Below are positions 35,031 to 43,505 of a DNA stretch of 64,000 nucleotides, piece after piece. The notes under the pieces were generated by a model. The model did not search any database and had not been told where the DNA came from. It was given only the letters and a program-made list of their open reading frames with translations. How positions within the stretch are numbered: the stretch's first letter is position 1; every line of letters starts with the position of its first letter. Made by a program: the position numbers and the translations under genes. The DNA comes from JANMZO01 sp963763135 (GTDB taxonomy: Bacteria; Actinomycetota; Acidimicrobiia; Acidimicrobiales; JANYDT01), in the NCBI GenBank assembly GCA_963763135.1, contig CAVXNJ010000002.1, positions 509,904-573,903 on the forward strand, read 5' to 3'.

Positions 35031-36065
35031 CTACAGAGCGGACTCGAAGCCCTGGAGAACGTTGACCGCGTTGATGCCGATGGCTTCCACCGCGTAGCCG
35101 CCTTCGAAGACGAAGAGGGTCGGCACGTTCAGTGCCGCGATGTGCCTACCCATCTCCAGGTAGTCGGCGTGCTTGAGCTTGAACTTGCTGATCGGGTCTT
35201 CCTCGAATGTGTCGACGCCGAGGGACACAACGAGTCGGTCAATGTTGTGTGCGCGCAGGTTCTCGATGCCGTCGAGCAGGGCGGGTTCGTACACGTCCCA
35301 GGCGGAGCCCCAAGGTAGGGGATAGTTGCGGTTTGCACCTAAACCCGCGCCGATGCCGAGTTCGTCGTCGTAGCCGAGGAAGTACGGGTACTCCTGGCGG
35401 GGGTCACCGTGTAACGAAACGAACGGGACGTCGGCGCGGTCGTAGAAGATGGCCTGGGTGCCGTTGCCGTGGTGGTAATCGACATCGAGCACGCCGACCT
35501 TCGATGACCCCCGGTCGAGGAGATACTGCGTCGCGATAGCGGCGTTGTTGAGGAAGCAGTAACCCCCGTAGACGTCGGCGTTCGCGTGGTGCCCTGGCGG
35601 ACGGCACAGTGAAAACGCAACGCGTTCGCCAGCGAGCACCAGGTCCGCGCCGGTCAAGGCGACATCGGCTGCGGATGTGATTGCGGTCCAGGTGCCAGCC
35701 GTGATCGGTGTGCCGGCGTCGAGCGAGTAGTACGAGAGCTTGCCGTCGATCACCGTCGGAACCCGGTCGTGGCGAAGCGTCCGCGTCGGCCAGGTGAGAG
35801 GGAGCGCGTCGTACTCGCCGTGGGCGGCAACCCATTCGCTCCACGCGTCACGGAGAAACGATACAAAGGGTTCCGTATGTACGCGTAGTACTGGGTCGAG
35901 CCCGTGTGCCGTCGGTTCGAGAACTTCGCCGAGCGCGACTTCCCGCACCCGAGCCAGTACCAGATCGGCGCGGCGAGGCATCTCGAAACACGGCACCAGC
36001 AGCCCGTCGTTGAGTTCGGCCTTGCCGTCCTGGAGTCGGTGGTTGTCGGAGTAGACGGTCTTCAT
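35031..36065 (-). CDS. Acetylpolyamine amidohydrolase / class II histone-deacetylase-like
   Basis: The 344-residue zinc amidohydrolase starts MKTVYSDNHRLQDGKAEL, typical of acetylpolyamine amidohydrolases and matching their usual length near 340. Active-site landmarks are RPPGHHA (paired His), DVDYHHGNGTQ (zinc Asp and His), a third metal Asp in SLGVDTFEEDP, and FEGGYAVEAIG with the transition-state Tyr. I rejected a longer start at 36149 because it adds an unrelated 28 residues. It probably deacetylates polyamines. The polyamine importer at 17.8-22 kb makes this plausible, though the genes are far apart. Confidence 0.9.
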   Translation of the reverse strand: MKTVYSDNHRLQDGKAELNDGLLVPCFEMPRRADLVLARVREVALGEVLEPTAHGLDPVLRVHTEPFVSFLRDAWSEWVAAHGEYDALPLTWPTRTLRHDRVPTVIDGKLSYYSLDAGTPITAGTWTAITSAADVALTGADLVLAGERVAFSLCRPPGHHANADVYGGYCFLNNAAIATQYLLDRGSSKVGVLDVDYHHGNGTQAIFYDRADVPFVSLHGDPRQEYPYFLGYDDELGIGAGLGANRNYPLPWGSAWDVYEPALLDGIENLRAHNIDRLVVSLGVDTFEEDPISKFKLKHADYLEMGRHIAALNVPTLFVFEGGYAVEAIGINAVNVLQGFESAL

Positions 36066-36075
36066 GACGGAGAGC

Positions 36076-36826
36076 CTATTTCCAGGCGAAGACCGGTTGT
36101 TCGAAATGGCCGACGCGGCTGGCGTCGTGAACCCGACCTTCGATGGCAACCCAACGGAACTGCACCATGGCAGCGGCGGTTGGAGCGTGGATGAGATCGC
36201 GGCCGATCGGAACCTGCACGACCGGACGGTCGCTTTCGGGAATCGTAACGAAGCGAGGCGAGTCAGCCCGGCAAAGCTCGTGAAGACCGATGCGGTAAAC
36301 GTGGGCGACTTCCGAGGGGTTGGGCGTCAACTCGACGTCACCGCCGCCCCAGATAACCACGGGCGTAATGACGTAGCCGGACCGGGTTCGGTAGTCGTCG
36401 AGGATGCCGAGCACGTGGTCGTTCGACAGCCGGAGTCCGACTTCTTCGTCGAGTTCGCGAAGGGCGGCGTCGATCAGCGGTTTCGCCGGCATCGAGCCGA
36501 CCGCCCGGTAGCGCCCACTGTCCGGCGTGGGTGTTCATTCTCGATGCTCGCCGGCAAAGAAGAAACGCCGCCCCGCCGCTCACGCCGTTGACGGTGCCGT
36601 CCAATTCGGCGGCCACTTCGGGGACGATCGACATATCGATCGTTGCCGGGTCAACCGGATCGATTCCGTCGCGTTCGGCATCGCTGTCTACGACGACCAG
36701 CGCGACCGCTGCATGCTTGGCCCCGTCGAGTGTCTCCGCTCGTCGATCATGCGAGGCTAGGTTTCGGGTCATAAGCGCGCGTAAGGAATCGTCGTAGCGG
36801 ATCACCTCACCAATGTACGCACTCAC
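36076..36826 (-). pseudogene. Nudix hydrolase broken by a single-base frameshift
   Basis: Two overlapping frames together make one CoA-pyrophosphatase-like Nudix protein of about 250 residues. The first frame (from 36826) ends its recognisable part at LPGGRLDAGE; the second (from 36492) resumes with PLIDAALRELDEEVGL. Removing one base from the TTT run at 36481-36483 joins them into a perfect Nudix box, G-x5-E-x7-RE-x2-EE-x-G. Hence this is an intact gene with a one-base homopolymer expansion, real or from sequencing. It lies 10 bases downstream of nothing else on this strand and shares a divergent promoter region with the WS/DGAT gene. Confidence 0.85.
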
Positions 36827-36897
36827 CGCCCGAAAGGACCAAAGTGGTCGACGTCGGTAGGCTGTCGGAAGTCCAACCTCGGGGGAATCACGACGAA

Positions 36898-38409
36898 ATG
36901 CGCAGACTCACCGGCCTAGATGCATCGTTTCTGTATCTGGAGACGCCGAACAACCACATGCACGTGTCGGGGACCTACATCTTCGACCCGAGTGACGTCG
37001 ACGGTGGCTATTCGTTCGAACGGGTCAAGGCGATGATCGCCAACCGCTTGCACCGGCTGAAGCCGTTTCGCTGGCGACTCGTCGAAGTGCCGTTTGGATT
37101 GCACCATCCGATCTGGATCGAGGACCCCGAATTCGATATCGACAATCATGTGTTTCGTCGCCATGTTGCGGCTCCGGGAGGTCGGGCCGAGTTGCTGGCG
37201 ATGGCCGGCGAAATAATGGGGGAGCGACTCAAACGAGAGCGTCCGTTGTGGGAGGCGCATCTGATCGAAGGACTCGAAGACGGACGCGTCGCGATGGTCG
37301 CCAAGACCCACCATGCTGCGATCGACGGTGCCTCAGGTGCTGAGCTCATTACGAACCTGCTCGACCTCACTGCCGAGATCACGGTGTACGACGACGTTCC
37401 ATGGCAGCCGGAGCCGATCCCGTCGGAGACCGAGATGCTCACCTACGCCCTCAATTCGTTGGCCCGACAGCCCGCGGCGTTGGCGGTGGCGGTGAAAGAC
37501 GTCTTTCAGTCGGCGCTGCAGCGTCGACTGCATCCAGGCGCAGGGCCAGTGGGGGAGTCGAGCGGTGGGATGTTCAAGGGACCGAGAACCCCATTAAACG
37601 TTCCCATCACGGCGAGCAGGTCATTCGCTACGACCGAAATCTCGCTAGGGGACATCAAGTTGATCCGCCAAGCGTTTGGGGGAACAGTGAACGACGTCGT
37701 GCTCGCCCTGTGTGCCGGAGCATTGAGGCGGTATTTGGAGCGGATGGATGAGTTGCCCGACGAGCCGCTGATCGCGATGGTCCCGATCTCGGTGAGATCT
37801 GACGATCAAAGGGGCGCCATGGGAAACCGCGTATCAAACATGTTCGTGGCCCTGGCCACCGATGTGGCCGATCCCGTCGAACGGCTCCAGAAGATAAGTG
37901 AACATACGAAGGTGTCGAAAGAGCGGGCGAGCGCGATCGGTGGCGACACGCTTTCGGACTGGGCGGAGTTTGCGCCGCCGGCAATCGCAGCGATGGCGAG
38001 CCGCGCGTATTCGTCGATGCGGCTCGCCAGCCACCACGCGCCGGCGTTCAATGTCACGATTTCCAACGTGCCCGGCCCCCAGTTCCCGTTGTATTCGGCG
38101 GGCGCCCGACTTGAGGCGTGGTACCCGATGGGGCCGATCTTCGACGGTGGGGGTTTGAACATGACGGTCATGTCATACGACGGTGCGCTCTACTTCGGCC
38201 TCGTCGCGTGTCCCGACGTCGTTCCATCCGTCGACGACATTGCCGGGTTTATCGACCGGGCTGCGAAGGAACTACTCAACGCGGCGAAGGGTCATGATTT
38301 GACCACCACAACGGCCAGGGTGAAGAAGGTTGCGAAGAAATCCGCGCCCGCACCGACCTCGGCGAAGGTCGCGAAGAAGCCCGGAAAGTCGTCGAAGATC
38401 GTCAGTTAG
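36898..38409 (+). CDS. Wax ester synthase / diacylglycerol acyltransferase (WS/DGAT)
   Basis: The 503-residue acyltransferase makes wax esters or triacylglycerols from acyl-CoA. The catalytic HHxxxDG motif is THHAAIDGASG at residues 138-144. The N-terminus MRRLTGLDASFLYLETPNNH is the standard start of the family, so I chose ATG 36898, which has GGGGGAA upstream, over a GTG at 36844. Later blocks include GTVNDVVLALCAGALRRYL and the conserved FNVTISNVPGP. The last 35 residues form a Lys/Ala/Pro/Ser-rich basic tail that is not part of the fold. It suggests storage-lipid formation, common in actinobacteria. Confidence 0.93.
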   Translation: MRRLTGLDASFLYLETPNNHMHVSGTYIFDPSDVDGGYSFERVKAMIANRLHRLKPFRWRLVEVPFGLHHPIWIEDPEFDIDNHVFRRHVAAPGGRAELLAMAGEIMGERLKRERPLWEAHLIEGLEDGRVAMVAKTHHAAIDGASGAELITNLLDLTAEITVYDDVPWQPEPIPSETEMLTYALNSLARQPAALAVAVKDVFQSALQRRLHPGAGPVGESSGGMFKGPRTPLNVPITASRSFATTEISLGDIKLIRQAFGGTVNDVVLALCAGALRRYLERMDELPDEPLIAMVPISVRSDDQRGAMGNRVSNMFVALATDVADPVERLQKISEHTKVSKERASAIGGDTLSDWAEFAPPAIAAMASRAYSSMRLASHHAPAFNVTISNVPGPQFPLYSAGARLEAWYPMGPIFDGGGLNMTVMSYDGALYFGLVACPDVVPSVDDIAGFIDRAAKELLNAAKGHDLTTTTARVKKVAKKSAPAPTSAKVAKKPGKSSKIVS

Positions 38410-38476
38410 GCCAGGTCAGGAGCCCATTTTCAATCGAGGCACCAGCGGCGGGTCGGTCGACCGGTGTCGAGAAGTG

Positions 38477-38506
38477 TTCTCGGACCGTTCACGACGCTGT
38501 TATAGT
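38477..38506 (+). promoter_or_regulatory. Predicted promoter of tRNA-Gly
   Basis: TTCTCG (38477-38482) and TATAGT (38501-38506) are spaced 18 bases apart, and transcription would begin about 10 bases before the mature tRNA. The -10 is good and the -35 weak. Confidence 0.5.
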
Positions 38507-38516
38507 GATAGCCCAC

Positions 38517-38591
38517 GCGGAAGTGGCTCAGTGGTAGAGCATCACCTTGCCAAGGTGAGGGTCGCGGGTTCAAATCCCGTCTTCCGCTCCA
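38517..38591 (+). tRNA. tRNA-Gly(GCC)
   Basis: The complete cloverleaf has acceptor GCGGAAG pairing with CTTCCGC, a D-arm with GGCTCAGTGGTAGAGC, anticodon stem CACCT/AGGTG around TT-GCC-AA (anticodon 38549-38551), T-arm GCGGG-TTCAAAT-CCCGT and an encoded CCA. Its 3' half is the attachment site of the downstream island. A terminator hairpin follows at 38608. Confidence 0.97.
38547..38589 (+). other. Attachment site (attL copy) inside tRNA-Gly
   Basis: The 43 bases from the anticodon loop to the acceptor end recur exactly at 61470-61512, and with five more bases at 63707-63754. A degenerate copy is at 40169-40212. Tyrosine recombinases of this kind use tRNA 3' halves as integration cores, and two such recombinases lie in the island. 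Confidence 0.85.
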
Positions 38592-39012
38592 AAGCAAAAG
38601 CGCAGGTCAGGCACCCTCTTGAGGGTGCCTGTTGTGTTTTCAACAATCGTTTTGATGGCGTCGTGCCACATTCGTGCCACTTTGAGCGGAGCTGGCGGGT
38701 CGGGGAGGGCCTCGAACGGACTTCTCCGGTGGGGTCTGGAACGGGAGGGTCAGGTTCAGTGGGAGTTCGGTCTCGTAGTGGTGACGTCGATGATTGTTTG
38801 GAAGGCGGCCGTTGCGCTGGTGTGTTGAGGTGCTTCGCCGGATTGTTGAATTCCGTTTTCATGTCGAGGCGTCCTACACCGACCGCACCAATGCGGTTAT
38901 CAGACCATCCGAACCGGTCAGCTCGCTCCCTCTGCTCGAGGTCGGCGACGAGCTCCTCGGCGAAACGCCCGTTGCGGGACCAAAAGGAGCGTCGTCACCG
39001 TCATCAGAGGTT
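38592..39012. other. Left end of the island, no gene seen
   Basis: This stretch holds the tRNA terminator (38608-38631) and a pair of direct repeats, GTGCCACATTCGTGCCAC (38664-38681), that recurs near the other att copies. The rest, to the ATPase fragment, shows no convincing protein on either strand. Confidence 0.6.
38608..38631 (+). terminator. Terminator of tRNA-Gly
   Basis: CAGGCACCCTC-TTGA-GGGTGCCTG forms a strong stem followed by TTGTGTTTTC. Near-identical hairpins follow the att copies at 40228-40251 and 63768-63791. Confidence 0.85.
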
Positions 39013-39484
39013 CGAATGTTTATGCAGCGGCCCGTCGTTTGTATAGCTCGAACCAGGCAAGGGACGCGGTTCCGGCGACGAACGCGACGATCCAGTCGAG
39101 GAGGGACAGGGGTCCGAAGTGGAAGGCGTGCCGCAGCGTAGGGATGGTGAGAAGCACGATGACCGCGCCGCTGGCACCGGAGAGGATCCACTTCAGTGTT
39201 GGGTTTTTCCGTTCGCGGAATGACCGGCGGATCGGGCGTTGCCATGATCGGTTCACGAGGAACGAACTCCCCACAGCCAAGCCACGACGGGTCGTGCAAC
39301 AACTACGCGACGTCCTGCGAGAACCGATGCTGCTATTCCTGGTTGGCGCTGGCGCCTTGTACTTCGAAGTTGTCCGCTCCGTGGCGTTTCGGTCCGTCAG
39401 CAGCGAGCCGGCGGACGGCGGCTTCCGCGCTCAGGCCCTCGACGGTTGACGGGTCGACGATTCCCCCTGCGTCGCCGGAATGCA
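39013..39484 (-). pseudogene. Scrambled fragment of a P-type ATPase gene
   Basis: Three pieces match the intact ATPase at 49503-52073. Piece 1 (about 39013-39260, minus strand) is the C-terminal 80 residues (LVNRSWQRPI to YKRRAAA). Piece 2 (about 39260-39389, plus strand, inverted) encodes NELPTAKPRRVVQQLRDVLR through VGAGALYF fused directly to EVVRSVAF, so about 680 internal residues are deleted. Piece 3 (about 39389-39484, minus strand) is the N-terminal MHSGDAGGIVDPS region. The gene therefore suffered an internal deletion and an inversion of the remnant. Not functional. Confidence 0.85.
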
Positions 39485-39728
39485 CTTACGCGTCACGCGA
39501 CCTATCAACCGTAGGAGATCGTTCCCCAACGTTGCTGCACCGCGTCATGCTTCGTCGCAGGGGTCGGGTGCTGAGTCGAATGCGAAGAGCCACGATAGGC
39601 CCTATGCGGCTCGTTGGCGTGTTGCGTAGTGAACAAGGTTAATCGGACCTTTCGTTTGGACAGTCGTCTGTCGGGGTATCGCTTTGGCAGCCCAAATGGG
39701 CAAGTTCATTTAGTGAAAGGAGCCAACA

Positions 39729-39965
39729 ATGGGCATCACCGTGAGCATTCTCATGATCGCTGCCGGAGCGATCCTCCGCTGGGCAGTCAGCGCCACTGCG
39801 GACGGTTTCAACATCCAGACCATCGGCCTGATCTTGTTCATCGTCGGCATCGTTGGGGCCGTACTCAGCCTTGCATTCTGGTCGAGCTGGGGCGGATTCC
39901 GCCGCTCCACCACGGTTATCGATGACACCTCCAGGGTTGTCGATGATCGTCGAGTGGTTCGGTAA
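39729..39965 (+). CDS. Small two-span membrane protein (DUF6458-like)
   Basis: The 78-residue protein has two hydrophobic helices (MGITVSILMIAAGAILRWAV and IGLILFIVGIVGAVLSLAFW) with a short ADGFNIQT loop and a basic/acidic tail ending in VVDDRRVVR. GAAAGGAGCCAACA is a strong ribosome site. This layout fits small actinobacterial membrane proteins of the DUF6458 type; function is unknown. A second tiny membrane ORF follows at once. Confidence 0.7.
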   Translation: MGITVSILMIAAGAILRWAVSATADGFNIQTIGLILFIVGIVGAVLSLAFWSSWGGFRRSTTVIDDTSRVVDDRRVVR

Positions 39966-39972
39966 GGGCCCG

Positions 39973-40044
39973 ATGTACATCGGTGGAGGCTTGGGCCTCG
40001 TACTCATTATTCTGCTGATCATCTACTTCGCTCGCAGGGCGTAG
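39973..40044 (+). CDS. Very small single-span membrane peptide
   Basis: A 23-residue ORF, MYIGGGLGLVLIILLIIYFA plus RRA, is a classic tiny hydrophobic peptide with a positive-inside end. It starts 8 bases after the upstream small membrane gene, with TAAGGGCCCG as a possible ribosome site. Similar short peptides occur in actinobacteria, but I cannot assign a role. It could also be chance, given its size. Confidence 0.5.
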   Translation: MYIGGGLGLVLIILLIIYFARRA

Positions 40045-40168
40045 TAGATGCACTGCCTTTTGAAGCGTCCGTCGCAGGACGATGCGCCTACCGACGGATT
40101 TGAACATATGACGAGCCTTGGATCATTCGCCACGTAAGTCTGCTGATGACCGTGACCATCGCATTTTT

Positions 40169-40212
40169 TTGCCAAGGTGAGGGTCGCGAGTTCGAATACC
40201 GCCTTTCGCTCC
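40169..40212 (+). other. Degenerate att copy (tRNA-Gly 3' half)
   Basis: TTGCCAAGGTGAGGGTCGCG is followed by an altered T-arm and acceptor (AGTTCGAATACCGCCTTTCGCT). The left flank (taagtctgctgatgaccgtgaccatcg, cut here) resembles the flank of the copy at 61470. It marks an old junction between island segments. Confidence 0.75.
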
Positions 40213-40374
40213 GAGAATCACGTAGGTCAGGCACCCTTTCGAGGGTGCCTGTTTGCGTTGTTTCACGAGGCCGGCGTGGTGCCGTCGCCGGGTAATCCGT
40301 CGGTGTTCCGGTTTCTGGTTCGCCACAATCTCGTGGTTCCGGTTCGCTCGAAAAAAGTAAGCGTGAATTACGTG

Positions 40375-40580
40375 CGTTGGAACGATCCCCGTCGATCGAG
40401 CCGTGGCAGGTGGACATTGTTGGTGGCGTGAAGCGGTGCCGATGTGTCGGGGGCGAAGATCGTGTCCGGGATCGATGACCACTCGGGGTTCATCATCTCC
40501 GCGCACTGGGCCAACGAGCGAGAGAGAGAACGAGGTGTGACGCGTTGGTGAAGCACGCCGTGCGTGTCAAGGTGGGCTCG
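40375..40580 (+). pseudogene. IS481/IS3-type transposase core fragment
   Basis: Frame-shifted pieces read ERSPSIEPWQVDIVGGVK, IVSGIDDHSGFIISAHWANE and LVKHAVRV. This order matches the first two Asp-containing blocks of an IS481-like DDE integrase core (WQxD and DDHSxF). At least one frameshift lies between the pieces, and no third Glu block is seen. It is a remnant. Confidence 0.6.
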
Positions 40581-41053
40581 GCCGTGCGAGATGATCGTAT
40601 GCGGCGCTGAGTCGGTTGGTGACGCGTCGCCTGGCCGGTGGCAGTGGGGGCTACCGCATTCGAGGGCATCGTGTTACAAGTCGAACTTGACGGCAAGCTC
40701 CTTGTGCACCAGTGGGAAGCCAGCGCGTGCAGGTCGACGCCGTTCGAGCCCAGGACATCGACGCCGTCAGGTTAGCGTCCCCGTCGGTGTCGGTCTTGTT
40801 CGGATCGGTGCCGGTTTTGCTGAGGCTGACGTAGTGGCCGGTGTTCGTTTCGACAGCGGTGGCAGTTGTCATTCATTCGATTGGACGAAGTTTCGAAGGT
40901 GGTGGTGTCCTGGAGGGCGTTGTAGGTGCAGGCTGCGCGGAGGACTGGTGGGCGAAATCCATCGCGATGCGTGGATTCTTCGGGCGCGGTATCGTCGCAA
41001 GGAGAAAGCTCGGCGCTGGTCGTTTGTCTGGCGAGGAGCGGCATGGGGGTGCC

Positions 41054-42460
41054 ATGACCAAGCATGTGGACTATCTCGTTGTGGGTGCCGGCGCGACAGC
41101 AATGGCGTTTGTGGATGCTGTGTTCCACGAGAGCGACGCTACGTTCGCCATCGTCGATCGCCGTGATGCGCCCGGCGGCCACTGGAACGACGCCTATCCT
41201 TTCGTGTCGCTTCACCAGCCGGCCAGTTGCTATGGCGTCGCCTCCCGACCGCTTGGTACGGGCCGGCTCGACGAGACCGGCTACAACCGAGGCCTGGAGT
41301 CGCTCGCAAGCGGAATCGACGTTGCGGGCCACTTCCACGGATTCATGCGCGAAACGCTCGTGCCGTCCGGACGGGTGGACTACCACCCGATGACCAGCTA
41401 CGAAGGAGACGGTGATTTCGTTTCGCTGATGTCGGGCCAGCGGCAACACGTGGAGGCCGCAGTCGTCGTCGATGCCACGCTGTTGGAGACCCGGATTCCG
41501 CTCACCCATTCTCGATCCTTCGCGGTGGGCGACGAGGTCACGTGCGTAGCCCCGAACGACCTACCCCGGCTGGCGCCGTCGTTGGAGCGTTACACGGTCC
41601 TCGGCGGCGGCAAGACCGGGTTTGATGCAGTCCTGTGGTTGCTCGCTCACAATGTGGCACCAGGAAGGATCACCTGGGTAATCCCGCGCGATCCTTGGAT
41701 GATCAACCGTGAGGTATTCCAAGCAGGACTGGACGCGTTCCGGCGGTCAACCGGACTTCTCGCTGCGGCGCAGGCTGAGGCAGCGGCACAAGCAGAAACG
41801 CTCGATGACCTGTGTGAGCGGCTCGAAGCAGGTGGGGTGTGGCTCCGTCTCGACCCCAACGTGTGGCCGACGATGCAACACTGCGCGTCCGTCACCAGAA
41901 ACGAGCTTGAACACGCACGACGAGTCGATGACGTCGTCCGGCTCGGACGTGTGACATCGATCGAACCCGGCAGGCTCGTTCTCGAGCACGGCGAACGGAC
42001 GGTGGCGGCGAGAACGCTCTTCGTTGACTGCACCGCCAGCGCGTTGGAGCACGTCGTTGGAGCGTCCGTCCCCGTGTTCGGGCCGGGCCATATCGCACTG
42101 CAGATGATCCGGCTGTGCCAGCCCACGTTCAGCGCCGCCCTCATCGGACACATCGAAGTGGCCGTTACCGATGACGCAGAGAAACAGACACTCAGTACGG
42201 CCGTGCCCATGCCCGACACCGTCGCCAGCTGGGCAAGCGCCATGAGCATCAGCACCTCGAATGAACGCGCCTGGCTCCGACATGCAGCCGTACGACCCTG
42301 GCTTGCCACCTGTCGCCTCAACCCCGCCGCGGCCTGGAGCCAAATCCCCGCCGACGACACTGAAGCTCGAGCTCTTTTCGGCCGAGTTGGCGAGCACACC
42401 AAGCCCTCTATCGAGAACTTGCGGCGACTAGCCACCGACAAACCAATACGACCCAGGTAA
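41054..42460 (+). CDS. FAD/NAD(P)-dependent oxidoreductase (monooxygenase-like)
   Basis: The 468-residue flavoprotein has an N-terminal dinucleotide fold (HVDYLVVGAGATAMAFVDAV), then IVDRRDAPGGHWNDAYPFVSLHQPASCYG, a pattern seen in flavin-containing monooxygenase-like proteins. A second nucleotide-binding loop, YTVLGGGKTGFDAVLWLL, is near residue 180. It has no signal peptide. ATG 41054 follows ATGGGGGTGCC. The in-frame extension to 40841 is not protein-like. It stands alone in the island; the substrate is unknown. Confidence 0.8.
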   Translation: MTKHVDYLVVGAGATAMAFVDAVFHESDATFAIVDRRDAPGGHWNDAYPFVSLHQPASCYGVASRPLGTGRLDETGYNRGLESLASGIDVAGHFHGFMRETLVPSGRVDYHPMTSYEGDGDFVSLMSGQRQHVEAAVVVDATLLETRIPLTHSRSFAVGDEVTCVAPNDLPRLAPSLERYTVLGGGKTGFDAVLWLLAHNVAPGRITWVIPRDPWMINREVFQAGLDAFRRSTGLLAAAQAEAAAQAETLDDLCERLEAGGVWLRLDPNVWPTMQHCASVTRNELEHARRVDDVVRLGRVTSIEPGRLVLEHGERTVAARTLFVDCTASALEHVVGASVPVFGPGHIALQMIRLCQPTFSAALIGHIEVAVTDDAEKQTLSTAVPMPDTVASWASAMSISTSNERAWLRHAAVRPWLATCRLNPAAAWSQIPADDTEARALFGRVGEHTKPSIENLRRLATDKPIRPR

Positions 42461-43370
42461 ACATCGCCCACTGCCTCAGAACCACAGGCCGACGCCATTC
42501 ACAGAGCGGATCGCCCATGCTCGCTCGCGCCCGGATGGGGACGATCGCGTCGACCCGGCTCGAACAGCCGCCAAGCACTCTTATGCTGCTCGCCGCCAAC
42601 CCCTTAAGAGCGGTCAATGGGCGAGGTGCGCCAGTACGCAACTTTGGGCCGATGTGTTTCGGGTCGGCTTAAGATGCAATGTCTAATCATATGTGTGCAT
42701 ATCTGCGTGCCACTTTCGTGCCACGTTGATCCGGCAACCAGGGGCGGGTTGGGGCTGCACCCGGCCGCAGCGACTGCGGATACGTCGTCATCGACGTTGT
42801 GTCGGTAACCCGGAAGGTGGATTCGTCGAGGAACCTATGTTTTCCGGGGAGAACTACAACTTCGGTGCGAAGTACAAGCGGTGTCAGGTTCAGGTTGCGG
42901 TCGTGGGTGACCGGGTGGAGATCAGTGTTCGGAAACATCTCATACCCTCCCACCCGATCTGGGAGAAGCCAATGGTTGGCCAGAAGCCACACAACTCGCC
43001 GCCAGTCCCGAGAGGCCGTCAGTCTGTCCCGAACACTTGAGTACAAAGCGCCAGAGCCACGCGTTCTTGCTTTCTTCAAAGCGACTTGAGAGGGCTTCGG
43101 AAATGGGCGGGGTGAAGCTGGTTGAGGACGACCGGATAGGAGGAGCCGTCAATGATCAACAAAATTTCATATGTGGGCATAGCTTTCGTGCCGATTTCGT
43201 GCCACGTTGGGCGGTCTCATTCGGGTGTCGCACGAAGTGTTGACATCGACGACGTCATCACGTTCTGAAAGCTTGCCGCTGAAAACACGGCTCGCCCGAA
43301 CGAGTCCAAGGACGAGAGACACGGCCTGCTCACGCGGATTCCACCGAGCACATCGTCGCACACGTCGGCA
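42461..43370. other. Gene-poor stretch between oxidoreductase and integrase fragment
   Basis: About 0.9 kb. It holds GTGCCACTTTCGTGCCAC-type repeats (about 42710-42727, and a weaker pair near 43187-43204), each just after a CATATGTG-x-GCATA palindrome-like motif. A probable IS481-type transposase C-terminal fragment lies between them. I see no intact gene. Confidence 0.55.
42808..42960 (+). pseudogene. Possible IS481-type transposase C-terminal fragment
   Basis: The frame reads EGGFVEEPMFSGENYNFGAK, then VQVAVVGDRVEISVRKHLI and SHPI. This resembles the small beta-barrel that ends IS481-type transposases (an YxxG..x(Q)xVxV..VxxSxDxxxIxxHPI pattern). It has no start and no core. It could derive from the same element as the fragment at 40375. 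Confidence 0.4.
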
Positions 43371-43505
43371 ATGCCATCGTCTACACCAAATCGCCGGCCT
43401 CTAACGTTTGCGGGACTGGATTGGCGACGTGTGGGCAGCAGCTGTCGTCACCGGAGCATTTGCACCATCACCCGGAAGGGTCGATCGGGTCGGCGTCAAC
43501 GGGGC

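Larger units (their letters stand above)
40045..41053. other. Gene-poor stretch with att remnant and transposase debris
   Basis: About 1 kb. It contains a degenerate 3' tRNA-Gly copy (40169-40212), its hairpin (40228-40251), and an IS481-like transposase fragment (about 40375-40580). On the minus strand around 40760-40870 a short frame reads SLSKTGTDPNKTDTDGD, resembling a thrombospondin-type-3 calcium repeat; it is too short to call a gene. Nothing else convincing. Confidence 0.55.

Noticed and set aside
40651..40872. Thrombospondin-type-3 repeat protein
   Set aside because: Only about 17 residues fit the calcium-repeat pattern (TGTDPNKTDTDGD), with no signal peptide or further repeats; mentioned only in the region note.
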